A DNA stretch of 64,000 nucleotides from Actinocorallia herbida. GTDB lineage: Bacteria > Actinomycetota > Actinomycetes > Streptosporangiales > Streptosporangiaceae. Of the stretch, positions 8,681 through 17,289 are shown piece after piece. Under the pieces are notes generated by a model. That model had not been told where the DNA came from. It saw nothing but the letters and a program-made list of their open reading frames with translations, and did not search any database. The DNA lies in contig NZ_RJKE01000001.1 in assembly GCF_003751225.1 (NCBI RefSeq), forward strand, positions 806,001-870,000, in the 5' to 3' direction. Every line of letters begins with the position of its first letter. The stretch's first letter is position 1. The position numbers were made by a program, and so were the translations under genes.

Positions 8681-8716
8681 GTTTCGCCGGACCTTCTGAT
8701 CTGAGGGGCACCACCC

Positions 8717-10291
8717 ATGAGCGACGGCTTCCACGTCTACGACACCACCCTGCGGGACGGATCCCAGCAGGAGGGCCTCAACCTGAGCGTCCAGGACAAA
8801 CTGGTGATCGCCCGGCACCTGGACGCGCTCGGCGTGAGCTTCATCGAGGGCGGCTGGCCCGGCGCCAACCCCAAGGACACCGAGTTCTTCCGGCTCGCGC
8901 GGACCGAGCTCGACCTCAAGCACGCCAAGCTCGCCGCGTTCGGCGCGACCCGCCGGGCCGGGCTCAAGGCCGCCGACGACCCGCAGGTCGCCGCGCTGCG
9001 CGACTCCCGCGCCCCGGTCGTCACCCTCGTCGCCAAGGCCCACGACAGGCACGTCGAGCTGGCGCTGCGCACCACCCTCGCGGAGAACCTCGCGATGATC
9101 CGAGACACGGTCGCGCACCTGACCGCCGAGGGCCAGCGGGTCTTCGTCGACGCCGAGCACTTCTTCGACGGCTACAAGGCCAACCGCGCCTACGCCCTGG
9201 AGGCGGTTCTGGCCGCCGCAGAGGCCGGCGCCTCCGTCGTCGCCCTCTGCGACACCAACGGCGGCATGCTCCCCGACGAGCTCGCCGACGTCGTCCACGA
9301 CGTGGTCTCCACCGGTGCCCGCGTCGGCATCCACTGCCACGACGACTCGGGCTGCGCCGTCGCCAACTCGCTGGCCGCCGTCCGGGCCGGCGCCACCCAT
9401 GTCCAGGGCTGCGCCAACGGATACGGCGAGCGCTCCGGCAACGCCAACCTCTTCACCGTCGTCGGCAACCTCCAGCTCAAGCGCGGGATGGACCTCGTCA
9501 GTGACGCCCAGCTCGCCGACATGACGCGCATCGCGCACGCCGTGTCGGAGGTCACCAACATCACCCTCGGCTCCCAGGCCCCCTACGTCGGATACTCGGC
9601 GTTCGCGCACAAGGCGGGCCTGCACGCCTCGGCGATCAAGGTCGACCCTGACCTCTACCAGCACCTCGACCCCGCCCGTGTCGGCAACGACATGCGGATG
9701 CTCGTGTCGTCGATGTCGGGCCGCGCGTCGGTCGAGCTGAAGGGCAAGGAGCTGGGCTACGACCTGTCCGGCGAGAAGGCCGCCGAGGTCGTCACCCGGG
9801 TCAAGGACCTGGAGTCGCGCGGCTACACGTTCGAGGCCGCGGACGCGTCGTTCGAGCTGCTGCTGCGCGAGGAGCTCGCGGGCGCCAGGACCTCCTACTT
9901 CAAGGTCGAGTCGTGGCGCGTGATCGTCGAGCAGCGGCCCGACGGCACCCAGGTCAGCGAGGCGACCGTCAAGGTCCACGCCAAGGGCGAGCGGATCGTC
10001 GCCACCGGCGAGGGCAACGGGCCCGTCAACGCGCTCGACACCGCCCTGCGGGTAGCCCTGGAGCGGCTGTACCCCGAGCTGGCGACGCTGGAACTCGTCG
10101 ACTTCAAGGTCCGCATCCTCGAAGGCTCGCACGGCACCGACGCCGTCACCCGCGTCCTCATCGACTCCTCCGACGGAAAGGCCGAATGGGGCACCGTCGG
10201 CGTCGGCGAGAACATCATCGCCGCCTCGTGGGAGGCCCTCGAGGAGGCTGTGACGTATTGCCTGCTCCGCGCGGGTTACGACGCCTCCTGA
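8717..10291 (+). CDS. cimA: (R)-citramalate synthase
   Basis: Condenses pyruvate and acetyl-CoA to (R)-citramalate, the threonine-independent entry to isoleucine synthesis through 2-oxobutyrate. The 524 residues show a DRE-TIM/HMGL-like barrel with the YDTTLRDGSQQEG motif (R13, D14, Q17/Q18). The metal site is GIHCHDDSG (HxH), followed by a C-terminal LeuA-type allosteric dimer domain (about 390–520, with the SEATVKVHAKGERIVATGEGNGPVNALD region) that in relatives binds isoleucine. The two CimA/LeuA-like possibilities are separated by length and by the GSQQEG and YVGYSAFAHKAGLHASAI blocks typical of CimA. It sits downstream of a leader-peptide attenuator. Confidence 0.93.
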   Translation: MSDGFHVYDTTLRDGSQQEGLNLSVQDKLVIARHLDALGVSFIEGGWPGANPKDTEFFRLARTELDLKHAKLAAFGATRRAGLKAADDPQVAALRDSRAPVVTLVAKAHDRHVELALRTTLAENLAMIRDTVAHLTAEGQRVFVDAEHFFDGYKANRAYALEAVLAAAEAGASVVALCDTNGGMLPDELADVVHDVVSTGARVGIHCHDDSGCAVANSLAAVRAGATHVQGCANGYGERSGNANLFTVVGNLQLKRGMDLVSDAQLADMTRIAHAVSEVTNITLGSQAPYVGYSAFAHKAGLHASAIKVDPDLYQHLDPARVGNDMRMLVSSMSGRASVELKGKELGYDLSGEKAAEVVTRVKDLESRGYTFEAADASFELLLREELAGARTSYFKVESWRVIVEQRPDGTQVSEATVKVHAKGERIVATGEGNGPVNALDTALRVALERLYPELATLELVDFKVRILEGSHGTDAVTRVLIDSSDGKAEWGTVGVGENIIAASWEALEEAVTYCLLRAGYDAS

Positions 10292-10309
10292 ACTGGTAGA
10301 AATCTGATC

Positions 10310-10588
10310 ATGCCGAAGGTAGCGGACAACCCGCAGCGCAACAGGTACGAGATCTTCACCGACGAGGGAGAGCTCGCGGGCTTCTCCACCTACTCGGTGC
10401 GGGACGGCGTGATCACCTTCCTGCACACCGAGGTCGACATGGCCTACGAAGGCCAGGGCCTCGGTGGCAGGCTCGTCAAGGGCGAACTCGAAGACTCCCG
10501 CGCCCGTGGCTTCAAGGTCGTCCCCCGCTGCCCGTTCGTCAAGGAGTACATGTCCCGCCACCCTGAATACGAAGACCTGAGGGCGTGA
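10310..10588 (+). CDS. Small GNAT-like N-acetyltransferase (YjdJ type)
   Basis: A 92-residue protein consisting of a minimal GNAT-like fold. The central strand and CoA-binding loop are HTEVDMAYEGQGLGGRLVKGELEDSRARG, where the Q-G-x-G-G-R-L pattern is the pyrophosphate-binding loop. It ends in a strand with VPRCPFVKEYMSRHPEYEDL. This matches the YjdJ/human GNAT-like single-domain family, whose physiological substrates are mostly unknown. It begins 18 bases after cimA and is probably co-transcribed with it. Confidence 0.88.
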   Translation: MPKVADNPQRNRYEIFTDEGELAGFSTYSVRDGVITFLHTEVDMAYEGQGLGGRLVKGELEDSRARGFKVVPRCPFVKEYMSRHPEYEDLRA

Positions 10589-11112
10589 TTTCCGCCCCCG
10601 CCTTCGGCGTGATTTCTGTCCCGCCTTCGGCGTGGCGGTGATCGGGCGCCGCAGATCCCGGCGCCCGCCCCTCCGGCCTGCTCTCCTAACGGCTCACAGG
10701 TCTCCGGGGCAGACGCCGGGGCGCCCGATCACACCGGTGTGATTCCTCATCAGGGCCCATGGCCCGCGGTCGCGCTGGAACCCGTTCAGCGGAATCCGCG
10801 TCATGGGGTGTGCCCGCGCCGCGGGCGATCGTGCCGGGCGCGGGTGTCTCCCCTTCTCCAGGGCTGAGTCGCACCCGCGCCGAGCGCGCGCCCGGCCCTT
10901 CACCTTTGGGCGAGCGGCGAGCGGCGAGCCCTAGAGACTCAAAAGCCAGCCATGTCGAGCCCGGCCCGCCTTGCGCCCGTCCAGGCCCGGCCCGCGCCGA
11001 GCCCCGCATGGGGGCGCGCCGACGGCGGCCCCCTCGCGACTCAGGCCCGTTCGTGTCGAGCCCGCGCCGCGTCGAGCGGTTCGGGTTCGGCGGTTCGGGT
11101 TGTTCGGGGGGC
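10589..11112. other. Intergenic region with short GC-rich repeats
   Basis: No supported gene in 524 bases. The first part has two copies of CGCCTTCGGCGTG, which can form UUCG-capped hairpins (about 10598–10634), and a long inverted repeat (listed separately). From about 10750 on the sequence is low-complexity, dominated by CGAGCCCG/GGCCCG blocks. The long open frames there have proline/arginine-rich, frame-shadow composition and were not called. Confidence 0.5.
10638..10732. repeat. Long inverted repeat sharing arms with the element at 8271–8349
   Basis: Arms GTGATCGGGCGCC (10638–10650) and GGCGCCCGATCAC (10720–10732) form a perfect 13-bp stem around a 69-base loop. The first 12 bases of the arm are identical to the outer arm of the element behind ilvE. 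Confidence 0.75.
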
Positions 11113-11463
11113 TTACTGGGGTTCGACCTTTTGGATGACCTCGAAGCCCCACAGTTCGGCGGCGGTGGAGGCTGGGCCGCCGTGGCCGTGGCCATGGCCG
11201 TGGCCGGTGCCCTGGGCGTCGGCGGCGGCCTTGGCGTGGCCCTGGGTGAAGGCGGCGCTCTTGGTCCAGTTCTCGAAGTCCTCCTGGCTGCGCCAGCGGG
11301 TGTAGACGAGGTACTTGTCCGTGCCGTCGGTGGGGCGCAGCAGTTCGAATCCCTCGAAGCCCTCCGACCCTTCGACGAGCCCGGCCCGTGCGCCGAACCG
11401 CTTCTCCAGTTCCGCGCCCGAGCCTTCGGGCACCGTCAGCACGTTGATCCGCACAACCGACAT
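11113..11463 (-). CDS. MhuD/IsdG-like haem-degrading monooxygenase (ABM fold)
   Basis: A 116-residue single-domain protein closely resembling mycobacterial MhuD from the N-terminus (MSVVRINVLTVPEGSGAELEKRF). It is predicted to bind haem and cleave it oxidatively to release iron in the cytosol. The haem-site residues line up: Asn7, Trp66 (ENWTKS) and the axial His at 76 (position 75 in MhuD). Unusually, a Gly-His repeat (GHGHGHGHGG, about 87–96) sits between the catalytic half and the last strand (LWGFEVIQKVEPQ). A strong ribosome site (GAGGAGG) precedes the ATG. The gene stands alone, divergent from the CBM2-like gene. Confidence 0.82.
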   Translation of the reverse strand: MSVVRINVLTVPEGSGAELEKRFGARAGLVEGSEGFEGFELLRPTDGTDKYLVYTRWRSQEDFENWTKSAAFTQGHAKAAADAQGTGHGHGHGHGGPASTAAELWGFEVIQKVEPQ

Positions 11464-11818
11464 TCCGGCCTCCTCGCCGCCGCGCCGGCCCCGTGCCGGC
11501 GCACCGCCCCCACGCTATAGGCCCGGCCCGTCGAGCATCCGACGGCGCTGTGGACAACTCACCCCGAAGCCCGCAGGCCCGCGCGCTTGCGCGGCGCACC
11601 CTTGGGTCGCGTGACGGGAGGGTCTCCTGATGCCGATAGCGCTCAGGTGCCGGGATGTGCGCCGAATCCGTGCCCGAGACGGGGACGCGGGGCCGCGTCC
11701 ACACGTTGGAAACGGCGGGAAGGACTTTCCGCTCTGGGACCCGCGAAGGTGGACGGCGCCGAACTCCGGATGGGCGAGCGGCGTCGGACTCCGTGGGACG
11801 GGTTGGGGAGGAGTCGGC
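11464..11818. other. Divergent intergenic region between mhuD-like and CBM2-like genes
   Basis: These 355 bases carry the upstream regions of both genes. An in-frame ATG at 11630 could lengthen the CBM2-like protein by 63 residues. That stretch has no recognisable domain and a weaker start context than the GTG at 11819, so I treat it as noncoding leader. No clear operator is seen. Confidence 0.4.
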
Positions 11819-13042
11819 GTGGGCGGCAAGAAGGATCGGGCGACGCGCAGGGACCTGCCGCTGCCGGGCAGGCGGGCGCGCGCGAGGGCCCGCCGCGAGA
11901 CCGCGCAGGACGCCGTCGCTCCCGAGGAAGACGTCGAGGCGACCATCGCCGACCGTGCCCCCGAGACCGCGGGCACGGCCGAGACCCCTTGGGGGACCCC
12001 GGTCCCGCGCGCCGAGCGGACCGTCGTGGAGTCGGCGTCCGCCGCGGCGGCGCGGGAGGACGACGAACGGACGGTCGTGGACGCCCGGTTCGGCGAGGTG
12101 CGGCCGGACGACGCGGGGCAGACGATCGTGGACATGGCGGCGCGGAAGCGGGACGTGCCCGTCGCGGGCAGGAGCGGCGAAGGAGGGCCCGCCGACGCCA
12201 GGACGGTCGTGGACGCCCAGGGGACGGTGCCGAAGGCGAGGGTAAGCGAGGAGACCGTCGTAGACCGAAGGGCGCCCGCCGAAGCCGAGGCGCCCGGGGA
12301 GGGCGTGGGGCAGGCGCTTCCGGGGTTGCCGCCAAGGCCGCAGCCCGACGTGATGTTCGGCCCCGTCGTAGGGGCGGACGACGCGACGGGGCCGCAGCCT
12401 CCGCTGCCCGTCTTGATGGGCCTGCTCGGCCGTCCCCCCGCACAGGGCGATCCGCACGGGGAGACGCTGCGCACCCATGCGGACCGGCGCGTCCACCCGC
12501 CCATCTCGCCGGTCCTCGCCGAGGCGCTCTACACGCCTCCGCGTCCCAAGCGGAAGATCGGCCTGGTCATCCCCGGGGTGATCGCCACGGGCCTGCTCGT
12601 CATCGGGGCCGTCGCGGCCCTCATCTGGCCGGAGACGGCCCAGGGCCCGCGGCGCACACCTGCGTCCGGCCTCGCCCCGACGGTCGCCGCACCGGCGGAT
12701 CAGACGGCACAGGGCGTCTCCGGAGTCACGCCCGACGGAGTCCGCGTCGTCTACAAGACCGTCGAGGTCTCCACCGGCTACTTCGAGGGCACCCTCACCC
12801 TGACGAACGACTCGAAGGACACCATCCCGTCCTGGACCGTCGCCTTCACCTACCCCGGCGCCTTCATCCGCAACGTCTGGGGCGGCGAGCTGACCGACCC
12901 CGGCAACGAGGTGACGATCATCAGCGACGACGCGACCTCTCCGATCGCCCCCGGCGAGAGCGTCGAGATCAGGTTCGGCGGCGGCGGGACCCCGTCACGC
13001 CCCCAGGGCTGCACGTTCGGGGGCACGCCCTGCGGGTTCTGA
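11819..13042 (+). CDS. Membrane-anchored protein with TxxD repeat region and extracytoplasmic CBM2-like domain
   Basis: The start is GTG, with GGAGGAG five bases upstream, giving 407 residues. A basic N-terminus is followed by an acidic/Ala-rich cytoplasmic region (about 27–240). That region carries six spaced T-[VI]-[VA]-[DE] motifs with their Thr at about 42, 68, 85, 102, 129 and 146. One transmembrane helix follows at about 246–267 ([24 protein letters not shown]). The rest (about 300–407) resembles a family-2 carbohydrate-binding module, with [46 protein letters not shown] and paired cysteines near the end. The topology suggests a cell-surface binding module tethered to a cytoplasmic docking tail. 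Function unknown. Confidence 0.75.
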   Translation: MGGKKDRATRRDLPLPGRRARARARRETAQDAVAPEEDVEATIADRAPETAGTAETPWGTPVPRAERTVVESASAAAAREDDERTVVDARFGEVRPDDAGQTIVDMAARKRDVPVAGRSGEGGPADARTVVDAQGTVPKARVSEETVVDRRAPAEAEAPGEGVGQALPGLPPRPQPDVMFGPVVGADDATGPQPPLPVLMGLLGRPPAQGDPHGETLRTHADRRVHPPISPVLAEALYTPPRPKRKIGLVIPGVIATGLLVIGAVAALIWPETAQGPRRTPASGLAPTVAAPADQTAQGVSGVTPDGVRVVYKTVEVSTGYFEGTLTLTNDSKDTIPSWTVAFTYPGAFIRNVWGGELTDPGNEVTIISDDATSPIAPGESVEIRFGGGGTPSRPQGCTFGGTPCGF

Positions 13043-13067
13043 CCTCGCGCTGTGGAAAACTGGACCG

Positions 13068-13835
13068 ATGCGCATCGCAAGGTTTGCCGTCGGGGAAGAA
13101 GTCGCTTTCGGGGTCGTCGAGGGGGAGGAGATCGCCGCGATCTCCGCGCATCCGCTCCTCGGGGACATCACGTTCACGGGGGCACGTTTCCCCCTGCTGG
13201 ACGTGCGGCTGCTCGCCCCGATCATCCCCAACAAGATCATCGCCATCGGCCGCAATTACGCCGAGCACGCCCGCGAGATGGGCAGTGAGCCGCCGGTCGA
13301 ACCGCTGATCTTCAGCAAGCCCTCGACCTCGGTGATCGGCCCGAACCAGTCGATCCTCTACCCGGAGAAGCTGTCCCAGCGCGTCGACTACGAGGGCGAG
13401 CTCGCCGTCGTCATCGGCCGGGTCTGCCGCGACGTGTCCGTGGCGCGCGCCCACGAGGTGATCTTCGGTTACACCTGCGCCAACGACGTCACGGCCAGGG
13501 ACCTGCAGAAGAAGGACGGCCAGTGGACGCGGGCCAAGGGCTTCGACACCTTCTGCCCGCTCGGCCCCTACATCGTCACCGACGTCGACCCCTCCGACCT
13601 CGCCCTGCGCACCCTCGTCAACGGCCAGGTCCGCCAGGACTCCCGCACGTCGGCGATGATCCACGACATCCCCAACCTCATCGCCCACATCACCCAGGTC
13701 ATGACCCTCCTCCCCGGCGACGTCATCCTCACCGGCACCCCCGAGGGCGTCGGTCCCCTCGAGATCGGCGACACCGTCACCGTCGAGATCGAGTCCCTCG
13801 GCACCCTCTCCAACCGCGTGACCGCCAGGGACTAA
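13068..13835 (+). CDS. Fumarylacetoacetate hydrolase family protein
   Basis: A 255-residue FAH-superfamily protein (fumarylacetoacetase / 2-hydroxyhepta-2,4-diene-1,7-dioate isomerase / acylpyruvase class). The metal-binding signature is visible as [11 protein letters not shown] (Glu-x-Glu), then NDVTARDLQ and [14 protein letters not shown]. The C-terminal [24 protein letters not shown] is also characteristic. It is a single-domain member with the short N-terminal beta segment common in actinobacteria, where it often lies near tRNA and gltX genes. Substrate cannot be assigned from sequence. It begins 25 bases after the CBM2-like gene and precedes tRNA-Gln. Confidence 0.92.
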   Translation: MRIARFAVGEEVAFGVVEGEEIAAISAHPLLGDITFTGARFPLLDVRLLAPIIPNKIIAIGRNYAEHAREMGSEPPVEPLIFSKPSTSVIGPNQSILYPEKLSQRVDYEGELAVVIGRVCRDVSVARAHEVIFGYTCANDVTARDLQKKDGQWTRAKGFDTFCPLGPYIVTDVDPSDLALRTLVNGQVRQDSRTSAMIHDIPNLIAHITQVMTLLPGDVILTGTPEGVGPLEIGDTVTVEIESLGTLSNRVTARD

Positions 13836-13945
13836 CCCCCCTCTTCCCCCGCAAGCCGCAATCGTTTTGGCTACTACTCCCGAAGTCCTGTAAGCTTTCG
13901 GAGGTCGCCAGGGAGCCCCCGGAAACGGGAAGCCCCCCAGCGCGA

Positions 13946-14017
13946 TGGGGTATGGTGTAATCGGCAACACGACTGATTCTGGTTCAGTTATTCTAGGTTC
14001 GAGTCCTGGTACCCCAG
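13946..14017 (+). tRNA. tRNA-Gln (anticodon CTG)
   Basis: A cloverleaf can be read directly. The acceptor stem is TGGGGTA/TACCCCA with discriminator G at 14017. The anticodon loop is TT-CTG-GT, and the T arm is AGGTTCGAGTCCT. CCA is not encoded. CTG in the anticodon reads CAG, glutamine. Confidence 0.95.
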
Positions 14018-14034
14018 CTTTAAGTCTGACGTAT

Positions 14035-14072
14035 GGCGCGAGTCTCATTGAGACCCGCGCCTTTGTCGTTTT
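14035..14072 (+). terminator. Intrinsic terminator after tRNA-Gln
   Basis: Stem GGCGCG…CGCGCC with inner GTCTC/GAGAC pairing, followed by TTTGTCGTTTT. Confidence 0.8.
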
Positions 14073-14195
14073 CGGGGGAGTCGGGACGTAGGGGGAGGGC
14101 CCCGGAACCGTGCCGCGCGGCCGCGGCCGGGACCCGATCGGGTCCCGGCCGCGGTGTCGTGTTCGATGGTGGACGACTGGTCCGCCGGGCGGCTG

Positions 14196-15866
14196 TCAGC
14201 AGGTGGCGAGGATGATCGAGATGACGTGGCAGGTCTTGCCGGCGGTGTCGTTGGCGGGACCGGGGTCGGTGGGGGCGCTGGCGGTGCGGACACCGGTGAC
14301 CGTCACCGGGCCGAGGGAGAGCAGGTGCAGCGGGACGCGGAAGGTCTTGCCGACGCCGGCTCCGGTGGCGATCGCACCGTAGGTGCAGGTCACGGTGGTG
14401 GAGGCGACGGTGCAGCCGGCCGGGAGGCCGGTGGCGGTCGCGCCGGGCGGGAGGGTGGCGGTGAGCGTGGCCGAGGTGACGGAGTCGGGGCCGGTGTTGC
14501 GGGCGGTGAGGGTGTAGGACAGGAACGGCACGAGGACGCCGAGGTGGGGCCGGGCGGTCAGGTCGACGTCGATGTCCGCCTTCGGCTCGGGGAGATAGGT
14601 GTACTCGTCGGCGCCGCCGGTGGCGCTGGTGCCGGCCTGGGTGGTCACGGTGACGTCCACGGTGCCCGCGGCGTGGGGCGGGGCGGTCGCGGTGACGGTG
14701 GTGGCGTCGACCACGGTCACGCCGGTCGCCGGGGTGCCGCCGAACTTGACCGACTTCGTGCTGTAGAGGTGGCTGCCGGTGATCGTGACGGTGGTGCCGC
14801 CGGCCGCGGGTCCGCTGCCGGGGCTCACGCCGGTCACGACGGGCAGGGCGCGTGAGACGTCGACGTTGTACGGGGTGTCGCCGACGCCGATGGTGGCTGT
14901 GACGGCGTTGGTGTTCAGGTCGATGACCGAGACGTTGTCGTCGGCGGAGTTGCCGACGTAGGCGGTGCCGTCGGCCGGGTCGACGCGGATGCCCGTCGGC
15001 CCGGTTCCCACCGGGATGGTGGTGGTGACGGCGTTGGTGGCGGTGTCGATGACGGCGACGGCGTTGGTGTTGGAGAGGGCCGCGTAGAGGCGACCGCCGT
15101 CCGGGCTGATCGACACGTCCTGCGGACGGCCGCCGACGGGGACGGTGCCCGTGATCGTGTTGGTGGCGAGATCGATGACGGAGACGTTGCTGCTGTTGTA
15201 GTTGGCCGTGTAGGCGTGCGTCCCGTCGGGGCTGATCACCACGCCGGCCGGGGTCAGGGCGCCGGGGTCGGTGATGGTGGCGGTGACGGTGTTGGTGGCG
15301 GTGTCGATGACCGTGACCGCGCTGCCGACGAAGCCGGCGACGATCGCCTCGCCGCCGTCGGGGGTCACCGCGATGTCGAAGGGCTGGCCGGTGACGGTGA
15401 CGGTCGCGACGACCGTGCGGGTGGCGGTGTCGATGACCCTGACCCCCTGGGGTCCGCCGCCGAGGCTGACGCCCACGTAGGCGTGCGCGCCGTCAGGAGC
15501 GAACGCCACGGGGTTGGGGCTCTGGGCGGCCGGGATGGTCGCCGACACCGTGTTCGTGGCGGTGTCGATCACCGACACGTTGTTGGAACCCTGGTTGGTG
15601 ACGTAGACCTCGGCTCCGTCCGGGGAAACGGCCACCCCCGACGGGAAGGAGCCGACCGGGACCGTCGCGGTCACCGTGCCGGTCGTGGCGTCGATGACCG
15701 AGACCGAGTTGCCGCGCAGGTTCGTGACGTAGGCCGTGGCCCCCGGCGCCGCCGCGTGCGCGGGAGCGGGGAGCGCCGTCAAGCCGGTGGCGGCCAGGGC
15801 GAACGCGGTGGCCAGGGTGGTGAGACGTCTGCGCGGTGCCCGTCGGGGACGGTTGATCGGGTACAG
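14196..15866 (-). CDS. Secreted YVTN beta-propeller protein with IPT/TIG and DUF11-like domains
   Basis: An exported protein of about 556 residues. A basic n-region (NRPRRAPRRR), hydrophobic core and AHA-A cleavage site (near residue 38) form a clear signal peptide. Seven propeller repeats of about 42 residues follow (pattern AYVTN…SVIDTATNTVTATIPVG…P.GVAVSPDG). Next are an IPT/TIG immunoglobulin-like domain (VTGVSPGSGPAAGGTTVTITGSHL) and a DUF11-type surface domain (about 455–540). I place the start at CTG 15866, because AGGAG lies seven bases upstream and the signal peptide then begins immediately. The only in-frame ATG (16022) would add 52 residues ahead of the signal. Function is probably structural or adhesive at the cell surface. 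Confidence 0.82.
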   Translation of the reverse strand: MYPINRPRRAPRRRLTTLATAFALAATGLTALPAPAHAAAPGATAYVTNLRGNSVSVIDATTGTVTATVPVGSFPSGVAVSPDGAEVYVTNQGSNNVSVIDTATNTVSATIPAAQSPNPVAFAPDGAHAYVGVSLGGGPQGVRVIDTATRTVVATVTVTGQPFDIAVTPDGGEAIVAGFVGSAVTVIDTATNTVTATITDPGALTPAGVVISPDGTHAYTANYNSSNVSVIDLATNTITGTVPVGGRPQDVSISPDGGRLYAALSNTNAVAVIDTATNAVTTTIPVGTGPTGIRVDPADGTAYVGNSADDNVSVIDLNTNAVTATIGVGDTPYNVDVSRALPVVTGVSPGSGPAAGGTTVTITGSHLYSTKSVKFGGTPATGVTVVDATTVTATAPPHAAGTVDVTVTTQAGTSATGGADEYTYLPEPKADIDVDLTARPHLGVLVPFLSYTLTARNTGPDSVTSATLTATLPPGATATGLPAGCTVASTTVTCTYGAIATGAGVGKTFRVPLHLLSLGPVTVTGVRTASAPTDPGPANDTAGKTCHVISIILATC

Positions 15867-16656
15867 GGGAGGACTCCTCTCGGCTTCCGTGCCGCCACCG
15901 GTGGGCTCTGAGAGGGCCCGGGGGAACCGTGGGCGGTGCGGTCGATCCCAGACGTGCGAGACCGCCGGCGCGGAAGCGGATCTCCACCCCAAGGCGCGCG
16001 ATGACGGTGTGCCGCGGGGCACCGGAGGTCACCAGGAGCATTCGCCCGTACGCCCTGAGTCGTCTTCCCGAAGACTCACACACGGCCCCATCTGTCACAA
16101 GCGGTTAGGTATCATAACTTTCCGCTATTCTGGCCGTTCAGGCGATATCCGACAGGCCGTTACCGTGGCACGGCTTCAAGACGGGCGGATCGGCCCGCAG
16201 GCGCCCGCGCCGATCATTCCGAAGTCCGTGGTGCCCGCTAACGCTCGACTCCGTCGCCGTGATCATCCCCGCCCGGCCCACCGGCTGCGGACGGCATCCT
16301 GGGGGCTCGTCACTGCCGCGAGTAAACAGAATGAACATTCATCTTTGGGATGATCTGCCACCTGCTAACGGCTTTATCGCCACATAACGGCGATCTGCGC
16401 TCTTCTCCCAACATCCTGGCCATGCTGGCGGCTCGGGAGGATTCGCTCATGGTCCCGGCCCGCGCCCGATGCCGGTCGCCGAAGCCTCGGGCCGATCGGT
16501 CCCGGGAAGGGGCCGCGCGGGAGCCGCCCGCCCGCGAAGAAGCGGAGGCGGTCAGGTGGGGAGGCGGCGTTCGCCGACGAAGGCCCCTTCGGTGAACGAA
16601 GGGGCCTTTCGGTGAAACGTCGACGTGGACGCGGGTCCGTCCGCCGGAGCGACGGG
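15867..16656. other. Long intergenic region with AT-richer stretches
   Basis: No supported gene in about 790 bases. Two unusually AT-rich segments stand out against the surroundings (about 16095–16150 and 16320–16400) and may contain promoters. A small 6-bp palindrome GTCTTC-CC-GAAGAC lies at 16062–16075. An 18-codon ATG…TAA frame at 16331–16387 lacks a good ribosome site and was not called. The terminator near 16580–16612 is listed separately. Confidence 0.45.
16580..16612 (-). terminator. Terminator-like hairpin after the catabolic operon
   Basis: Perfect 12-bp stem AAGGCCCCTTCG (16580–16591) / CGAAGGGGCCTT (16597–16608) with a 5-base loop, about 50 bases beyond the pcaJ stop on the minus strand. 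T-tracts are short on both sides, so it could act in either direction. Confidence 0.65.
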
Positions 16657-17289
16657 TCAGATGGTGATGAGCGGGATCCCCAGGCGGTCGCGGAGTTCTT
16701 CGAGCGGGGTGCCGAAGGTCTCCAGGAGGCGGGCGCCGGTGGGGCCGGTTTCGAAGACCGCGTGGTCGGTGTAGACGCGGCTGACGCAGGCGATGCCGGT
16801 CAGGGGGTAGGTGCAGGTGGGGACGAGCTTCGGGGCGCCGGCCTTGGTGAAGAGGGTCATCATCACGTAGACCTGTTCGGCGCCGATGGCGAGGTCCATG
16901 GCGCCGCCGACGGCGGGGATGGAGCCGGGGGCGCCGGTGTCCCAGTTGGCGAGGTCGCCGGTGGCGGAGACCTGGAAGGCGCCCATGACGCAGACGTCGA
17001 GGTGGCCGCCGCGCATCATGGCGAAGGAGTCGGCGTGGTGGAAGTAGGCGGCGCCGGGGAGCTCCGTCACGGGGACCTTGCCGGCGTTGGTGAGGTCGGG
17101 GTCGATGTCGGACCCGGAGGCCGCCGGGCCCATGCCGAGCATGCCGTTCTCGGTGTGCAGGACGACGCCGAGGGCGGCGGGGAGGTGGTCGGCGACCTTG
17201 GTGGGCCGGCCGATGCCGAGGTTGACGTAGCTGCCCGGGGCGATGTCCTGGGCGACCCGGGCGGCCAGTTCGTCGGGGTCGAGCGGCAT
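16657..17289 (-). CDS. pcaJ: 3-oxoadipate CoA-transferase, beta subunit
   Basis: With PcaI it transfers CoA from succinyl-CoA to 3-oxoadipate. The 210-residue length fits the B subunit. The catalytic glutamate is E47 in HTENGMLG. N-terminal YVNLGIGRPTKVADHLP and GGAMDLAIGAEQVYVMMTLFTKAGAPKLV are typical CoA-transferase B segments. Its ATG overlaps the pcaI stop (TGATG). It is the last gene of the minus-strand operon. Substrate specificity for 3-oxoadipate is inferred from the adjacent pcaF-type thiolase; an acetoacetate-type (ScoB) role is the alternative. Confidence 0.88.
   Translation of the reverse strand: MPLDPDELAARVAQDIAPGSYVNLGIGRPTKVADHLPAALGVVLHTENGMLGMGPAASGSDIDPDLTNAGKVPVTELPGAAYFHHADSFAMMRGGHLDVCVMGAFQVSATGDLANWDTGAPGSIPAVGGAMDLAIGAEQVYVMMTLFTKAGAPKLVPTCTYPLTGIACVSRVYTDHAVFETGPTGARLLETFGTPLEELRDRLGIPLITI

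Noticed and set aside
10686-11195. Long Pro/Arg-rich frames on both strands before the MhuD-like gene
   Set aside because: Low-complexity composition in all frames, no start signals; treated as noncoding repeats.
16138-16338. A 66-codon minus-strand frame in the AT-richer intergenic region
   Set aside because: No ribosome site, no recognisable domain, and it is not near a partner gene.
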